Shown piece after piece: positions 24,900 to 34,376 of a stretch of 64,000 bases of DNA. Source of the stretch: Bacteroidales bacterium (GTDB lineage: Bacteria; Bacteroidota; Bacteroidia; Bacteroidales; UBA932); contig JAFRPW010000039.1 of assembly GCA_017428945.1 (NCBI GenBank), positions 62,001-126,000 of the forward strand, in the 5' to 3' direction. The notes below the pieces were generated by a model. The model was not told the DNA's origin. It ran no database searches and worked only from the letters and a program-made list of their open reading frames with translations. The first letter of the stretch is position 1. Each line of letters starts with the position of its first letter. Position numbers and translations under genes: made by a program.

Positions 24900-27800
24900 C
24901 GTTTAAGCTTTGTTTTACCGGTGGTATCTACCTGCAGGACAATGCTTCCGGTAGGGTTCAGAAGGGCCTCAATGGCCTCCTGGCGAAGCCTTTCCCTGGG
25001 CGTGAATACTTCATGGGCAAGGCCCCTGAAGGTATCGAACTCCCTCTGGTACGCAACGCCGGCACCGCTTCGCTGGCTGTTGTCCAGGTAAGAGGTGAAC
25101 TGGTCTGCCGAATGGGAGAACAGATTCAGGCGGAGACTGCCGCTGTTGTTGACCTTGATTTCCACGTCCACGTCGCCTGCGACCTCGTTGGTGGTCATGC
25201 CGTACTGCTGTTTATTGCCGATATTGCCGTTCACTATGACCCTGTTGTTGAACAGCTGGGTGGAAAGGGCCACGTCAAACAGGTCGTTTCCGGTGTCGGT
25301 GGAGCGGTAGTTGAGACCGACGTCGACAGGGATGTCAAGCTTCTGGAAAATGTTGTTTATCTGGCTTGCCATTATGCCCGATACATTGGAGAACAGGGTT
25401 GACGTGCCTGCCTGGGTCACACCCGTGTCGTCTTCCGGCAGGAAGTTGCCTGTGACCAGCAGGGCAAGGAACTGTTTCTGCATCTTGTCCTCTGTGTTCA
25501 GTGCACTTTCCACCATGGCCTGGGTGCTTGGATTCAGGTCAGGGACCTCTACTCGGAAGCCCAGGAGAGGGTTCCGGAGCTTGTCCGTAAGGCTCAGGAG
25601 GCACTGTACTGTGCGGCGCGTGGTGGCGGTTTCATCGGCAATGAGACTGGCCAGGGAGGTCTTGGTGATGTACATGCCGTTCACATCAAGATCCGTATCC
25701 CAGATGTCTCCGTTGAGGCGGACCGAGCTGCCATCCAGTATTTCAAAGTCGCGGCTTACAAGGCCCATGGCGCTGAAGTGGAAGTTGCCCTGGGTGAAAG
25801 TGTAGTCGCCGTTAAGGTTGAGGACGTTCTGTGATGCGATGCTCTCAAGCTCGATTGTGCCGGAACCGGATCCGTTCAGGGAATTGTCGTCGCCCAGTTC
25901 TAAGAAGAGAGCCACGTCGGGGGTTGCGGTCATCTTCAGGTGGACGTTCAGGTTGCTGGCCCTCTGGATTTCTTCCTTGACGCCTCCGCTTAACATTTCC
26001 ATGTATTCCGGAGCAGCATCCCTGGGAGGTTCAGTAAAGGTGAGAAGCTGCGTAGAACGGCTTGACCCAGAGGACGATATGGGTATGTGCACATTGCCGG
26101 CTCCGACGGTTTCGGCGTCGACGTCAAGATTGATAGAATGCATGGGGCCGATGATATCCACCCTGCCGGTGGCGGAGACATCGCCGTAAAGGGTGCTGTT
26201 GACGCCGCGGTCAAGGGAAATCACATGCATGCGGTCAAAGTTCACATGAGTGTCAAGTCCCATGTTTTTGAAACCTCCCCAGAGGACGCTTCCGTCCACG
26301 GTACCCGTACCTCCGTTGCCGTCAGCAAGTTTCATGTCGTCAAAGTGCAGGCCGAAATTGTCAAGCGACAGATTGCCTTCCACGTTGTATGGAACACGGG
26401 TGAAGTCAACTTCCATTATGCCGTCGTCAAGGTGCAGACCGCGGCTGGAGAGCTGGATGTCGTCCAGTTTTCCGCCCACACCAACCTCTCCGCTGATGGC
26501 GCCTTCAAGGCGGGAGAAAACGTCGTCCAGGATAAAACTGGCATAGCCAAGGTCAAGTTTAAGCAATTTGGCCGTGGCGGCTATCTCCTTTGTGGATGGC
26601 TTCAGGTAGCCCTCAACGTTGATATTGCTGATGGCTTCCAGACGGTTGCTCAAGTTGAATTCAAATGCCTGCTGCAATGCGTTCCATCGGCTTTCCAGGT
26701 TCACCGTCCCCGCCTTGCGGCCGTCGACGGTGGTGTTGTCGCAGACTATGGATGCAAGAAGGCCTGGGGCGGGGGAGAACGGAGACAGAATGAGTGCGCT
26801 GCCGGTTGCCCTGCCGCCAAGAGACGGCTGAGCTCCGGTGAAACTGTCCAGGAGGGAAAGGTTGAACTTCTCCAGGTTGACGGAGAGGGTGTCCTTCCTG
26901 GATTTGGAAAAGCCGCCGTTTACCAGGAGGGCTTCCTCGTCGTGCCTTGCCAAAAGATGGTCTACCTTGATGTCTCCACCCTTGATCACTATGTTGCCGG
27001 AACTGAGGCCCCAGCCGTCGCCATCGTAGTAAATGTTTGAAGGGAGGGCTTTTGCAACTATTCCAAGGCCGTGCCTGTCACGGGAGATGTCTCCGGAGAG
27101 ATAGACCTCGGCGCGGGTTTCACGCTCGGTGTCATTGTCAAACGAATAGCCAAGGCCTATGTGGTTGTTCCGGGCGCTGGCCGTGAGGGAATTGTTCCTG
27201 AGTTCCGCTCCGGAAATGAACATTGCCGAGCTCTCCAGCCGTGCCAGAAGGCCTCCCGAGCCGTTGTCCAGGGAAAGGTTTACGTCCCGGAGGTACTTTC
27301 CGTTCCAGGAGAGGAAGTCCGATGTGAGACCGCCAGTCACCCTGCCGTCACCGCCTACCTTGACGGAGAGGGAAGAACCATCGGCAATGTAAATGCCCGG
27401 TGCGAAGAAATTCAGTATCTCCCTGGCTTTCTGTACCTTGATGTTAAAATCATAAGTGCTTCCGGACCAGCCGTCCGCATGCTCCCTGGACAGAGACGGG
27501 AGTTCCTTGTCCACCGTGAGGCTGCGGATGTCGTTTATGAATGAGAGTATGTTCTTCTCTCCGACGAACCGGCCTTTCAGGAAGCCGGACTCGAACTGTA
27601 TGCGGGACAGGTCCGCGCCGTTGGAGTGGGAACTTATCCGGATGCCGCCCACGTCGTTGCGGCCGTTGTCGCTGTCCAGGGTGAGGTTGGATACGTAAAT
27701 GTCTCCGAGGATATCTCCCTGAGAGGTTTTCAGGAAGTCTGCCTGAGAGTAAAACTGCATCCTGGACGTAGGCCTGGGATCCAGGTGGAGGGCATGAAGG

Positions 27801-29443
27801 TCTGCGTTGGCCAGGGTGACGTAGAAGTTGTAGTATGCGTTCTTTGTCCTCGGGGAAAGGTTGAACAGTCCCTGGAAGAGGAAATCCAGGTTTGGATCGT
27901 TGGAGACGATTTTACCGTTGAAGGCGCTTTCGCGGTAGTTTCCGTTGGCCGATATGCCGGTATAGTCGTAGTTGAGGGCATTGAGGCGGGATATTTTCAG
28001 GGCTATGGTATCCAGCACCGTCTCTTCCTTGCCCAGCGTTGCCTGAAGCGTGGTTTCAAGGGACAGGGGGCCCAGGGACTCCGTGTCCAGGATCCGGCCA
28101 AGGTCAAGGTCCATGGTGCTGACGCTGCCGCCTATCTTTATGGGTCTTGTGGCATCTACCGTATTGCGGACCGTGAGCCCGGCCTTGATCCCGCCTATCC
28201 GGGACGATACTTTCCCGTTGACTCCCAGGCGGTTGAGCGGGCCCCTGGCGGTTCCGGCAAAGGTGAACCTTTCTCCTCGGGCAATCTTCTTGAGGTCGAG
28301 GTCCGTGTCCGGAGAGACGCTCTTGACGAAGCGGGAGAGGCCGTCCATGGTGAAAGACAGGCTCTTTACGCTGAGGTCGAAGAGGCTGCCCTGGATATTC
28401 ACTACGTCCATGATGTTGCCGCTCACTTTTCCGCTGACGCCGCTGCCGTGCTCCCTGAAGGAGAAGCTATCCAGGTCAAAATCCCTTACGTAGCCTTCGA
28501 CTTTACCGCTGAGATCGGCCTTGAAGGTCATCCTGTCTATTTCGGGGCCGAAGTGGCTTATGGTTGCCATCGAGAGGACGGATCCCTGGCGGATCTTTGC
28601 GCCGATGCGGATATCGTCCAGGAATTGGGAGTATCGGCTAATTGGACCGTCCATCTGGAACCGGTCCATCCAAATGTCTGAATCACCGTCAGTCAGGTGG
28701 AAGTTGTCCACCCTGACCCTTTCCTTGCCAACTCTTACTTTTCCGGAGGTCAGAAGATCCAGGCCGGTGTCCTTTTCGTGGATGGAGAGGGTGTCCACTG
28801 TGCCGTGGATATAACTGTCCTTGATTTTCAGGTGCCTGACTTTCAGTTTTTCGATCTCAAGATGCAGATTGTCCCAGTCTATTACGCCTGGGTAGTATTC
28901 CGATTCTCCGACGGAGTAAGGGTTGAGCATCGTGAAGCGGAAATTCTCTATGTCCAGACGGCCGGCGCTGAGGATGTTGCCCCAGCCTTTTTTGTCGCTT
29001 TCCTCGTCGCCGATACGGAAAATGCGCATGATACTGGGATTTGTGCCGGATTCCGAAAGGGAGTCCTGCTCAAAGGCGAGGACAAAGCCTGCGTCCCTGA
29101 GTGTGGCGTGGCTTATGTAGGCCCCGTCACCGTTCAAAAGGCCTTTGACAGAGAACTTTGCAGAGAGGAGGCCGATGGTAGCGACGGTGTCTGCCCCTGC
29201 TATCCGGGGAGCCTTGTCCACAACGGTAACGTCCTTGAGTACAATAGCTTCCGGGAAACGGACGCTTAGCTCTGAAAAGGATATGGCGGCATCTGTCCGG
29301 CCTTCAAGCACCTTGACGGCGCGCTTCCCAAGTTTTTCCTGAATGCGGGGGGACTGCACTGCAACTGTGCCTGCAAGCAGAAGCAGGACCAGAACAAGAA
29401 GGACGATACCGAGTGCCTTCAGTATTTTCAGTGCAGTCTTCAC
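24896..29443 (-). CDS. tamB: TamB-like outer-membrane translocation/assembly protein
   Basis: A 1515-residue protein with one N-terminal membrane anchor (LGIVLLVLVLLLLAGTVAV, residues 11-30), then a very long repetitive beta-rich body and a C-terminal TamB (DUF490) domain over about the last 350 residues (VYLDFALSLTDKLRNPLLGFRVEVPDL-like region, FNNRVIVNGNIGNKQQYG, VDVEIKVNNSGSLRLNLFSHS). TamB spans the periplasm and helps lipid transport or outer-membrane protein assembly; in Bacteroidetes it works without a canonical TamA neighbour. The start codon is GTG at 29441-29443, only 6 bases after a TATCTTTG box, which predicts a leaderless mRNA. It heads the tamB-rsmI-mtaB unit. Confidence 0.92.
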   Translation of the reverse strand: MKTALKILKALGIVLLVLVLLLLAGTVAVQSPRIQEKLGKRAVKVLEGRTDAAISFSELSVRFPEAIVLKDVTVVDKAPRIAGADTVATIGLLSAKFSVKGLLNGDGAYISHATLRDAGFVLAFEQDSLSESGTNPSIMRIFRIGDEESDKKGWGNILSAGRLDIENFRFTMLNPYSVGESEYYPGVIDWDNLHLEIEKLKVRHLKIKDSYIHGTVDTLSIHEKDTGLDLLTSGKVRVGKERVRVDNFHLTDGDSDIWMDRFQMDGPISRYSQFLDDIRIGAKIRQGSVLSMATISHFGPEIDRMTFKADLSGKVEGYVRDFDLDSFSFREHGSGVSGKVSGNIMDVVNIQGSLFDLSVKSLSFTMDGLSRFVKSVSPDTDLDLKKIARGERFTFAGTARGPLNRLGVNGKVSSRIGGIKAGLTVRNTVDATRPIKIGGSVSTMDLDLGRILDTESLGPLSLETTLQATLGKEETVLDTIALKISRLNALNYDYTGISANGNYRESAFNGKIVSNDPNLDFLFQGLFNLSPRTKNAYYNFYVTLANADLHALHLDPRPTSRMQFYSQADFLKTSQGDILGDIYVSNLTLDSDNGRNDVGGIRISSHSNGADLSRIQFESGFLKGRFVGEKNILSFINDIRSLTVDKELPSLSREHADGWSGSTYDFNIKVQKAREILNFFAPGIYIADGSSLSVKVGGDGRVTGGLTSDFLSWNGKYLRDVNLSLDNGSGGLLARLESSAMFISGAELRNNSLTASARNNHIGLGYSFDNDTERETRAEVYLSGDISRDRHGLGIVAKALPSNIYYDGDGWGLSSGNIVIKGGDIKVDHLLARHDEEALLVNGGFSKSRKDTLSVNLEKFNLSLLDSFTGAQPSLGGRATGSALILSPFSPAPGLLASIVCDNTTVDGRKAGTVNLESRWNALQQAFEFNLSNRLEAISNINVEGYLKPSTKEIAATAKLLKLDLGYASFILDDVFSRLEGAISGEVGVGGKLDDIQLSSRGLHLDDGIMEVDFTRVPYNVEGNLSLDNFGLHFDDMKLADGNGGTGTVDGSVLWGGFKNMGLDTHVNFDRMHVISLDRGVNSTLYGDVSATGRVDIIGPMHSINLDVDAETVGAGNVHIPISSSGSSRSTQLLTFTEPPRDAAPEYMEMLSGGVKEEIQRASNLNVHLKMTATPDVALFLELGDDNSLNGSGSGTIELESIASQNVLNLNGDYTFTQGNFHFSAMGLVSRDFEILDGSSVRLNGDIWDTDLDVNGMYITKTSLASLIADETATTRRTVQCLLSLTDKLRNPLLGFRVEVPDLNPSTQAMVESALNTEDKMQKQFLALLVTGNFLPEDDTGVTQAGTSTLFSNVSGIMASQINNIFQKLDIPVDVGLNYRSTDTGNDLFDVALSTQLFNNRVIVNGNIGNKQQYGMTTNEVAGDVDVEIKVNNSGSLRLNLFSHSADQFTSYLDNSQRSGAGVAYQREFDTFRGLAHEVFTPRERLRQEAIEALLNPTGSIVLQVDTTGKTKLKR

Positions 29444-29449
29444 AGACTA

Positions 29450-29457
29450 CAAAGATA
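29450..29457 (-). promoter_or_regulatory. -7 box (TATCTTTG) for tamB, inside a palindrome
   Basis: The minus strand reads TATCTTTG 6 bases before the GTG start. The box is one arm of a perfect palindrome (29450-29458/29462-29470), so a TATCTTTG also occurs on the plus strand, where no gene follows. Confidence 0.6.
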
Positions 29458-29485
29458 AAAATTATCTTTGAAAAACGAATACCCC

Positions 29486-31018
29486 CTACTTGCCGATGTG
29501 TTCCGCGCAGTTGATGCCGTCAAGCGCCGACGAAACGATTCCTCCGGCATAACCGGCTCCTTCACCGCAGGGATATAAGCCTGGAACGTCCACATGCTCA
29601 AGTGTTTCCGGATTTCGCGGCAGGCGCACGGGGGACGATGTACGGGACTCCGTGCCAAGAAGCAGGGCATCGTTGGTGTAGTAGCCGTGCATCTGCCTGT
29701 CCACCTGGGGGAAGGCGCGCCTCAGGCGCATGGAAACGTGCTCCGGAAGCAGCTCATGGAGCGGAGAGGAAAGCGCTCCGGGGTGATATGAAGTCTTTGG
29801 AAGATCTTTGGAGACAATGCCCCTGCAGAAATCCTTCATCCTCTGCGCAGGTGCTGTGAAAGGGTGTTTTCCGCCATGGGTGCTGGCGTACTCATACATC
29901 TTGCGCTCAATGTCCCTCTGGAAATCCATGAGGGCAAAGGGGCCGGTGTATTCCGCCGGCTGGTCTCCGGGTTCTATCTGGACCACGACGCCGGAATTGG
30001 CCCACTTTGAGTTGCGGGCTGCGTTGGACATGCCGTTCAGGACAACGGTTCCCTCTTCAGTTGATGACGGGACCAGTATCCCGCCCGGACACATGCAGAA
30101 AGAGAACACTCCGCGCTCTTCCACCTGCTGCACAAAGGAGTACTCTGCAGTTGGCATAAACGGCTGGTACTTACCGTGATACCTTATCTGGTTAATCATC
30201 CACTGGGGGTGCTCCACACGTACTCCAAGGGCAAATCCCTTGGCCTCTATGGCCCAGCCTTTCCGCTGGAAGATTTCATATATGTCACGTGCGGAATGGC
30301 CGCTTGCAAGAATAACCTTGGAAGCCTTGTACACTGTGTCTCCGCAGCTTACAGTGAAGCCTGGCTCGATATCCGTCACGCGGGAGTCGAAATGGTACTC
30401 ACCGCCGTGGTCTTCAATGCATTTCCGGATATTCTTGACTATTTCCGGAAGCCTGTCCGTACCTATGTGTGGATGCGCGTCGATAAGGATGTCAGGATGT
30501 GCACCAAATGCCACCAGCTGGTGAAGGACCTCGCGGATATCGCCCCTCTTGGACGATCGGGTGAAGAGTTTACCGTCGGAGAAAGCACCGGCTCCGCCCT
30601 CACCGTAGCAGTAATTGGAATCAGGGTCCAGGACGCCGTCCGTGGAGAGTTTTGCCATGTCCACCTTGCGCCTTTCAACGTCCTTTCCGCGCTCCAGGAC
30701 AATGGGTTTGAACCCCCTTTGCAGGAGCTTCAGGGAAGCGAACATTCCGGCGGGTCCGGCGCCTATCACAATGACAGGTTCCGCACCATGAACATCCTGG
30801 TATGGATCCACCTTGAAAGGGACGAATTCTTCGCCCTTCCGGTATGCCTGGATACGGTATCTGTAAAGTATGTCCTGGCGGGCATCGACACTGCGTCTGA
30901 CTATCTCAATATGGCCAAGATTATCAAGCTTGACACCAAGTGCTTTAGAGGCGGCAGCCTTAAGTTCTGCTTCAGGTATTTCACGGCCGATTTTCACGGC
31001 TATCTCGAACTCTTTCAT
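29486..31018 (-). CDS. FAD-dependent dehydrogenase (COG2509-like)
   Basis: A 510-residue flavoprotein. Residues 1 to about 85 are a small ferredoxin-like N-terminal domain (FEIAVKIGREIPEAELKAAASKALGVK). The dinucleotide-binding motif VIVIGAGPAGMFASLKLLQRG follows near residue 93, then NYCYGEGGAGAFSDGKL, VILASGHSARDIYE and the C-terminal FAD motif PGLYPCGEGAGYAGGIVSSALDG. This layout matches the widespread but uncharacterised COG2509 group. The Met at 31018 (MKEFEIAV) is chosen; the 12 codons upstream run into tsaD. It starts 4 bases after the tsaD stop, so the two are co-transcribed. The substrate is unknown. Confidence 0.88.
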   Translation of the reverse strand: MKEFEIAVKIGREIPEAELKAAASKALGVKLDNLGHIEIVRRSVDARQDILYRYRIQAYRKGEEFVPFKVDPYQDVHGAEPVIVIGAGPAGMFASLKLLQRGFKPIVLERGKDVERRKVDMAKLSTDGVLDPDSNYCYGEGGAGAFSDGKLFTRSSKRGDIREVLHQLVAFGAHPDILIDAHPHIGTDRLPEIVKNIRKCIEDHGGEYHFDSRVTDIEPGFTVSCGDTVYKASKVILASGHSARDIYEIFQRKGWAIEAKGFALGVRVEHPQWMINQIRYHGKYQPFMPTAEYSFVQQVEERGVFSFCMCPGGILVPSSTEEGTVVLNGMSNAARNSKWANSGVVVQIEPGDQPAEYTGPFALMDFQRDIERKMYEYASTHGGKHPFTAPAQRMKDFCRGIVSKDLPKTSYHPGALSSPLHELLPEHVSMRLRRAFPQVDRQMHGYYTNDALLLGTESRTSSPVRLPRNPETLEHVDVPGLYPCGEGAGYAGGIVSSALDGINCAEHIGK

Positions 31019-31022
31019 AGGG

Positions 31023-32045
31023 CTAAAAATCGGCCATTCTGGACACCGGCGCAACGTCCAGCGGGGCGCGCATTCCGGCCCTGAAAGCGAACCATCCGGC
31101 GACGGCTATCATGGCCGCATTGTCAGTGGTGAATTTGAACTCCGGGAGGTATGTGTTCCAATGCCTTTTCCGCCCCTCCTCAACTATCCTTTCACGAAGC
31201 CCGCTGTTGGCGGAAACGCCGCCCCCGATGGTTATCTCCCTTATGCCGGTTTCCTTTGCAGCGCGGATGAGTTTTTTCATGAGGATGTCGATGAGCGTTT
31301 TCTGGAAACTGGCGCAAAGGTCTTCCTTGTTATTCTCCAGGAAATCAGGGTCGATGGCTATCTGGTCCCTTACAAAATACAGAAGTGAAGTCTTTATTCC
31401 GGAGAAGCTGTAATCCAGACCGGGGATGTTTGGCTTTGCGAAAGTGAAGCGGTTTGGATCTCCCTGCTTTGCCAGGCGGTCTATTATGGGGCCGCCAGGA
31501 TATCCCAGGCCAAGCATCTTGGAGCACTTGTCAAAGGCCTCGCCAACGGCATCGTCAATGGTCTGGCCAAGGATTTCATAGTCCAGGGGGCCTGTAACCT
31601 TCACAATCTGGGAGTTTCCGCCGGAAACCAGGAGGCACAGATAGGGGAATGACGGCTCTCTTACGGGAACGCCTTCCTGCCTTATGAAATTGGCCAGTAT
31701 ATGCCCCTGGAGGTGGTTCACCATGACCATGGGGATGTCCAGGGAGAGGGAGAGGGCCTTGGCGAAAGAGGTCCCTACCAGCAACGATCCAAGAAGCCCC
31801 GGACCCCTGGTGAACGCTATTGCCGTAAGGTCTTCCTGCCGTACTCCGGCTTTCCTGAGGGCCTCCGACACTACGGGTACGATATTAAGCTCGTGGGCAC
31901 GCGAAGCCAGTTCCGGCACCACGCCCCCGAAGTCCTTATGCACCTGCTGCGACGCTATCACGTTGGACAGCAGCACCCCGTCACGGATAACGGCTGCCGA
32001 GGTGTCGTCGCACGATGATTCTATACCCAGTATTATGTCTGCCAT
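31023..32045 (-). CDS. tsaD: tRNA N6-threonylcarbamoyladenosine transferase TsaD
   Basis: A 340-residue ASKHA-fold enzyme that transfers threonylcarbamoyl from TC-AMP to A37 of tRNA, with TsaB and TsaE. Motifs: GIESSCDDTSAAV at the start, the metal-binding HELNIVPVV and VNHLQGHILANF histidine motifs, the LCLLVSGGNSQIV nucleotide loop and TIGGGVSANSGLRE. The ATG at 32045 is used because the frame upstream is A/T-rich promoter sequence; AAAAGGAAAG before it is a possible ribosome-binding site. Product t6A is the substrate for MtaB encoded a few genes away. Confidence 0.96.
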   Translation of the reverse strand: MADIILGIESSCDDTSAAVIRDGVLLSNVIASQQVHKDFGGVVPELASRAHELNIVPVVSEALRKAGVRQEDLTAIAFTRGPGLLGSLLVGTSFAKALSLSLDIPMVMVNHLQGHILANFIRQEGVPVREPSFPYLCLLVSGGNSQIVKVTGPLDYEILGQTIDDAVGEAFDKCSKMLGLGYPGGPIIDRLAKQGDPNRFTFAKPNIPGLDYSFSGIKTSLLYFVRDQIAIDPDFLENNKEDLCASFQKTLIDILMKKLIRAAKETGIREITIGGGVSANSGLRERIVEEGRKRHWNTYLPEFKFTTDNAAMIAVAGWFAFRAGMRAPLDVAPVSRMADF

Positions 32046-32064
32046 AGCTTTCCTTTTGACGCTG

Positions 32065-32072
32065 CAAAGATA
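32065..32072 (-). promoter_or_regulatory. -7 box (TATCTTTG) for tsaD
   Basis: The minus strand reads TATCTTTGC, 19 bases before the tsaD ATG, in an A/T-rich tract. Confidence 0.65.
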
Positions 32073-32108
32073 GTACAAATAATTAAAAAGACAGTACATG
32101 GTCCTCCA

Positions 32109-32134
32109 TCCACCGATTTGGCGTTTTTGGTGGA
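32109..32134. repeat. Mini-hairpin repeat, copy 3 (intergenic)
   Basis: A 26-base element, TCCACC stem, loop with GGCGTTTTT, GGTGGA stem, followed by TAAG. It matches the copy at 46303-46328 in 22 of 26 positions. It lies between the recG stop and the tsaD promoter. Confidence 0.7.
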
Positions 32135-32140
32135 TAAGAT

Positions 32141-34270
32141 CTATGAAATCTGGGAGTAATCTTTTACAAGATACTTGTCGCGGCGGAGTTCGGCGGTAAG
32201 GGGGGCGTTTGCCGGAGCGGTCAGGCCCGGATCCTTGTCCAGGATAAGCTGTGCGTAGGAACGGGCATCGTTCAGGATGAGGCCGTCCTTGGCAAGGGAG
32301 GCGATGTTGAGGGATATGGGAAGGCCGCTCTGCTGGGTGCCTTCAAGGTCACCGGGGCCGCGGAGTTTCATGTCTTCCTCTGCAAGGACAAAGCCGTTTT
32401 CAGTCTCGCACAGAAGGTCAAGGCGTTTTTGGGACTCCTTGGATATTTTATACCCCCTCATGAGGATGCAGTAGGAGCGCTCTGCACCTCGTCCCACGCG
32501 GCCGCGGAGCTGGTGTAGCTGGCTCAGGCCGAACCTTTCTGCGCTTTCAATGACCATAACGGATGCGTTGGGAACATCTACACCCACCTCTATGACAGTT
32601 GTTGAAACCAGGATATTGGCTCTACCGGCAACAAAAGCGTCCATGTTGAATGCCTTTTCCGCGGGAGTCTGCTGACCATGGACTATCGCCACCTTGTAAT
32701 CCGGCAGAGGGAATGCCTTCACAATCTCTTCATATCCCAGTTCCAGGTTCTTGTAGTCCAGTTTCTCGCTTTCGAAAATGAGCGGGTACACTATGAACGC
32801 CTGACGGCCTTTGGCTATCTCTTCCCGGATAAAGTTGTGCATGGCGTGACGCTTGTTCTCACCAACACAGAGCGTCTGGACAGGCTTTCTTCCCGGCGGC
32901 ATCTCGTCAATGACGGAAACGTCGAGGTCTCCGTACAGGGTCATGGCAAGGGTACGCGGAATGGGGGTTGCAGTCATGACAAGGACGTGCGGATGAATAC
33001 CGCCAAAACCCTTGGACCACAGGCGTGCCCTCTGGTCCACTCCAAAGCGGTGCTGCTCGTCTATTACTGCAAGACCCAGGGCCCTGAACTGGACGGTGTC
33101 TTCTATGAGGGCGTGGGTTCCGATGAGTACGCCGACGCTTCCGTCCCGAAGGCCTTCATGGATGCGGCGGCGGTCTTTGATTCCCGTTGTTCCGGTAAGT
33201 AGCTCGACACGTACGCCAGTGGGTGCGAGGTACTTGGATACATTTGCAAAATGCTGCTGTGCAAGCACTTCCGTAGGGGCCATTATGCATGCCTGATAAC
33301 CATTTCCCACTGCAATGAGCGCTGTGAGAACGGCAACCATTGTCTTGCCGCTGCCCACATCACCCTGGAGCAGGCGGTTCATCTGATGGCCGCTCTTCAT
33401 GTCTTCCCGGATCTCACGGATTACGCGCTTCTGGGCATTTGTGAGCTGGTATGGAAGGGCTTCGTAGCATCTGTTGAAAGGCTCTCCCACAAGTGGCATC
33501 TTCAGGCCCTGGATGCTCCTGGAGCGAATGTATTTCTGCTTTAGCAGGGAAAGCTGAAGAAGGAACAGTTCCTCGAACTTCAGGCGGTACGATGCCTTGC
33601 CAAGTGCGCTCTGGTCCTGAGGGAAGTGAATCTGGCGCAGGGCATAGGAAAGCGGCACAAGGCCTTTCTCCTTCAGCACATAGTCCGGAAGTGTTTCTTC
33701 AAGCGTTGGAAGCACTCCGTCCAATGCCGTAGCCATGAGCTTCAGCATTACCTTGCCGGTGAACCCACTGTTCTTGAGGCGTTCCGTAGATGTATATACC
33801 CCCGTAAGGACACCAGTAGTGCCGCTGTCCGGGGCGTCAACCTCCGGATGCACCATGTTGAGACGTGTCCCAAAAACGGCCGGCTTGCCGAAGAAAATGA
33901 AGGTGTGCCCCGGAACCAGCCTCTGGTACATCCATTTCACGCCTTTGAAGAACACCATCTCCATCTCTCCCGTGTTGTCGCTTACCATGGCGCTCAGGCG
34001 GGAGACCATGTTGAACTTGAGTTTTTCCGGCGGGAGTTCAGCACCGTTCTTGGCATATAGACGGACCTTTGTCACAGTTGCTTTCACCTGCACCTGGGCG
34101 AGGTCCGGCTGAACGTTTGCAATGGGTACTATGGTGCTGCGGTCTATGTAACGGAACGGATACAGGTGCAGAAGATCTCCCACAGTTCGTATTCCCAGCT
34201 CCTTTTCCAGCAGCTGAGCCCTCTTTTCTCCTACACCCTTGAGATACTGTATGCCCGTATCCATATTCAT
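32141..34270 (-). CDS. recG: ATP-dependent DNA helicase RecG
   Basis: A 709-residue branched-DNA helicase that remodels stalled replication forks. The N-terminal wedge domain begins IQYLKGVGEKRAQLL; the helicase part has Walker A LLQGDVGSGKTMVA, APTEVLAQQH, VIDEQHRFGV (DEQH box), VMTATPIPRTLAM and the C-terminal motifs IEVGVDVPNASVMVIESAERFGLSQLHQLRGRVGRG. Start choice: ATG at 34268-34270 (MNMDTG) or 34262-34264 (MDTG). The -7 box at 34277-34284 is only 6 bases upstream of the first, so the mRNA is probably leaderless and starts there; an upstream TTG would lie inside the promoter. Confidence 0.96.
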   Translation of the reverse strand: MNMDTGIQYLKGVGEKRAQLLEKELGIRTVGDLLHLYPFRYIDRSTIVPIANVQPDLAQVQVKATVTKVRLYAKNGAELPPEKLKFNMVSRLSAMVSDNTGEMEMVFFKGVKWMYQRLVPGHTFIFFGKPAVFGTRLNMVHPEVDAPDSGTTGVLTGVYTSTERLKNSGFTGKVMLKLMATALDGVLPTLEETLPDYVLKEKGLVPLSYALRQIHFPQDQSALGKASYRLKFEELFLLQLSLLKQKYIRSRSIQGLKMPLVGEPFNRCYEALPYQLTNAQKRVIREIREDMKSGHQMNRLLQGDVGSGKTMVAVLTALIAVGNGYQACIMAPTEVLAQQHFANVSKYLAPTGVRVELLTGTTGIKDRRRIHEGLRDGSVGVLIGTHALIEDTVQFRALGLAVIDEQHRFGVDQRARLWSKGFGGIHPHVLVMTATPIPRTLAMTLYGDLDVSVIDEMPPGRKPVQTLCVGENKRHAMHNFIREEIAKGRQAFIVYPLIFESEKLDYKNLELGYEEIVKAFPLPDYKVAIVHGQQTPAEKAFNMDAFVAGRANILVSTTVIEVGVDVPNASVMVIESAERFGLSQLHQLRGRVGRGAERSYCILMRGYKISKESQKRLDLLCETENGFVLAEEDMKLRGPGDLEGTQQSGLPISLNIASLAKDGLILNDARSYAQLILDKDPGLTAPANAPLTAELRRDKYLVKDYSQIS

Positions 34271-34276
34271 AGCATA

Positions 34277-34284
34277 CAAATATA
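34277..34284 (-). promoter_or_regulatory. -7 box (TATATTTG) for recG
   Basis: The minus strand reads TATATTTG, ending 6 bases before the chosen recG ATG. This spacing places the transcript start at or next to the start codon. Confidence 0.6.
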
Positions 34285-34324
34285 GTCATTTTCACCAAAC
34301 ATCACACGCTTCCGTGGCCCAGAC

Positions 34325-34368
34325 GTCACGCCAGGCCACAAAAACGCCAGAAAACGTGGCCGCGGATG
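34325..34368. repeat. Tandem hairpin repeat unit 1
   Basis: A 44-base unit containing GGCCAC, then AAAAACGCCAGAAAAC, then GTGGCC, which folds as a hairpin. Unit 2 follows at a 52-base period with 41 of 44 positions the same. Read on the minus strand the loop holds GGCGTTTTTG, the core of the mini-hairpin family. Confidence 0.8.
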
Positions 34369-34376
34369 ACAGACAT

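Noticed and set aside
27626-28681. 351-codon open frame antisense to tamB, with several others along the gene
   Set aside because: These are shadow frames over a continuous 1515-residue TamB; no promoter or start context.
29450-29470. CAAAGATAA/TTATCTTTG palindrome as a terminator
   Set aside because: It lacks a T tract and GC pairs, and its arm is the tamB -7 box on the minus strand. The plus-strand box has no gene after it.
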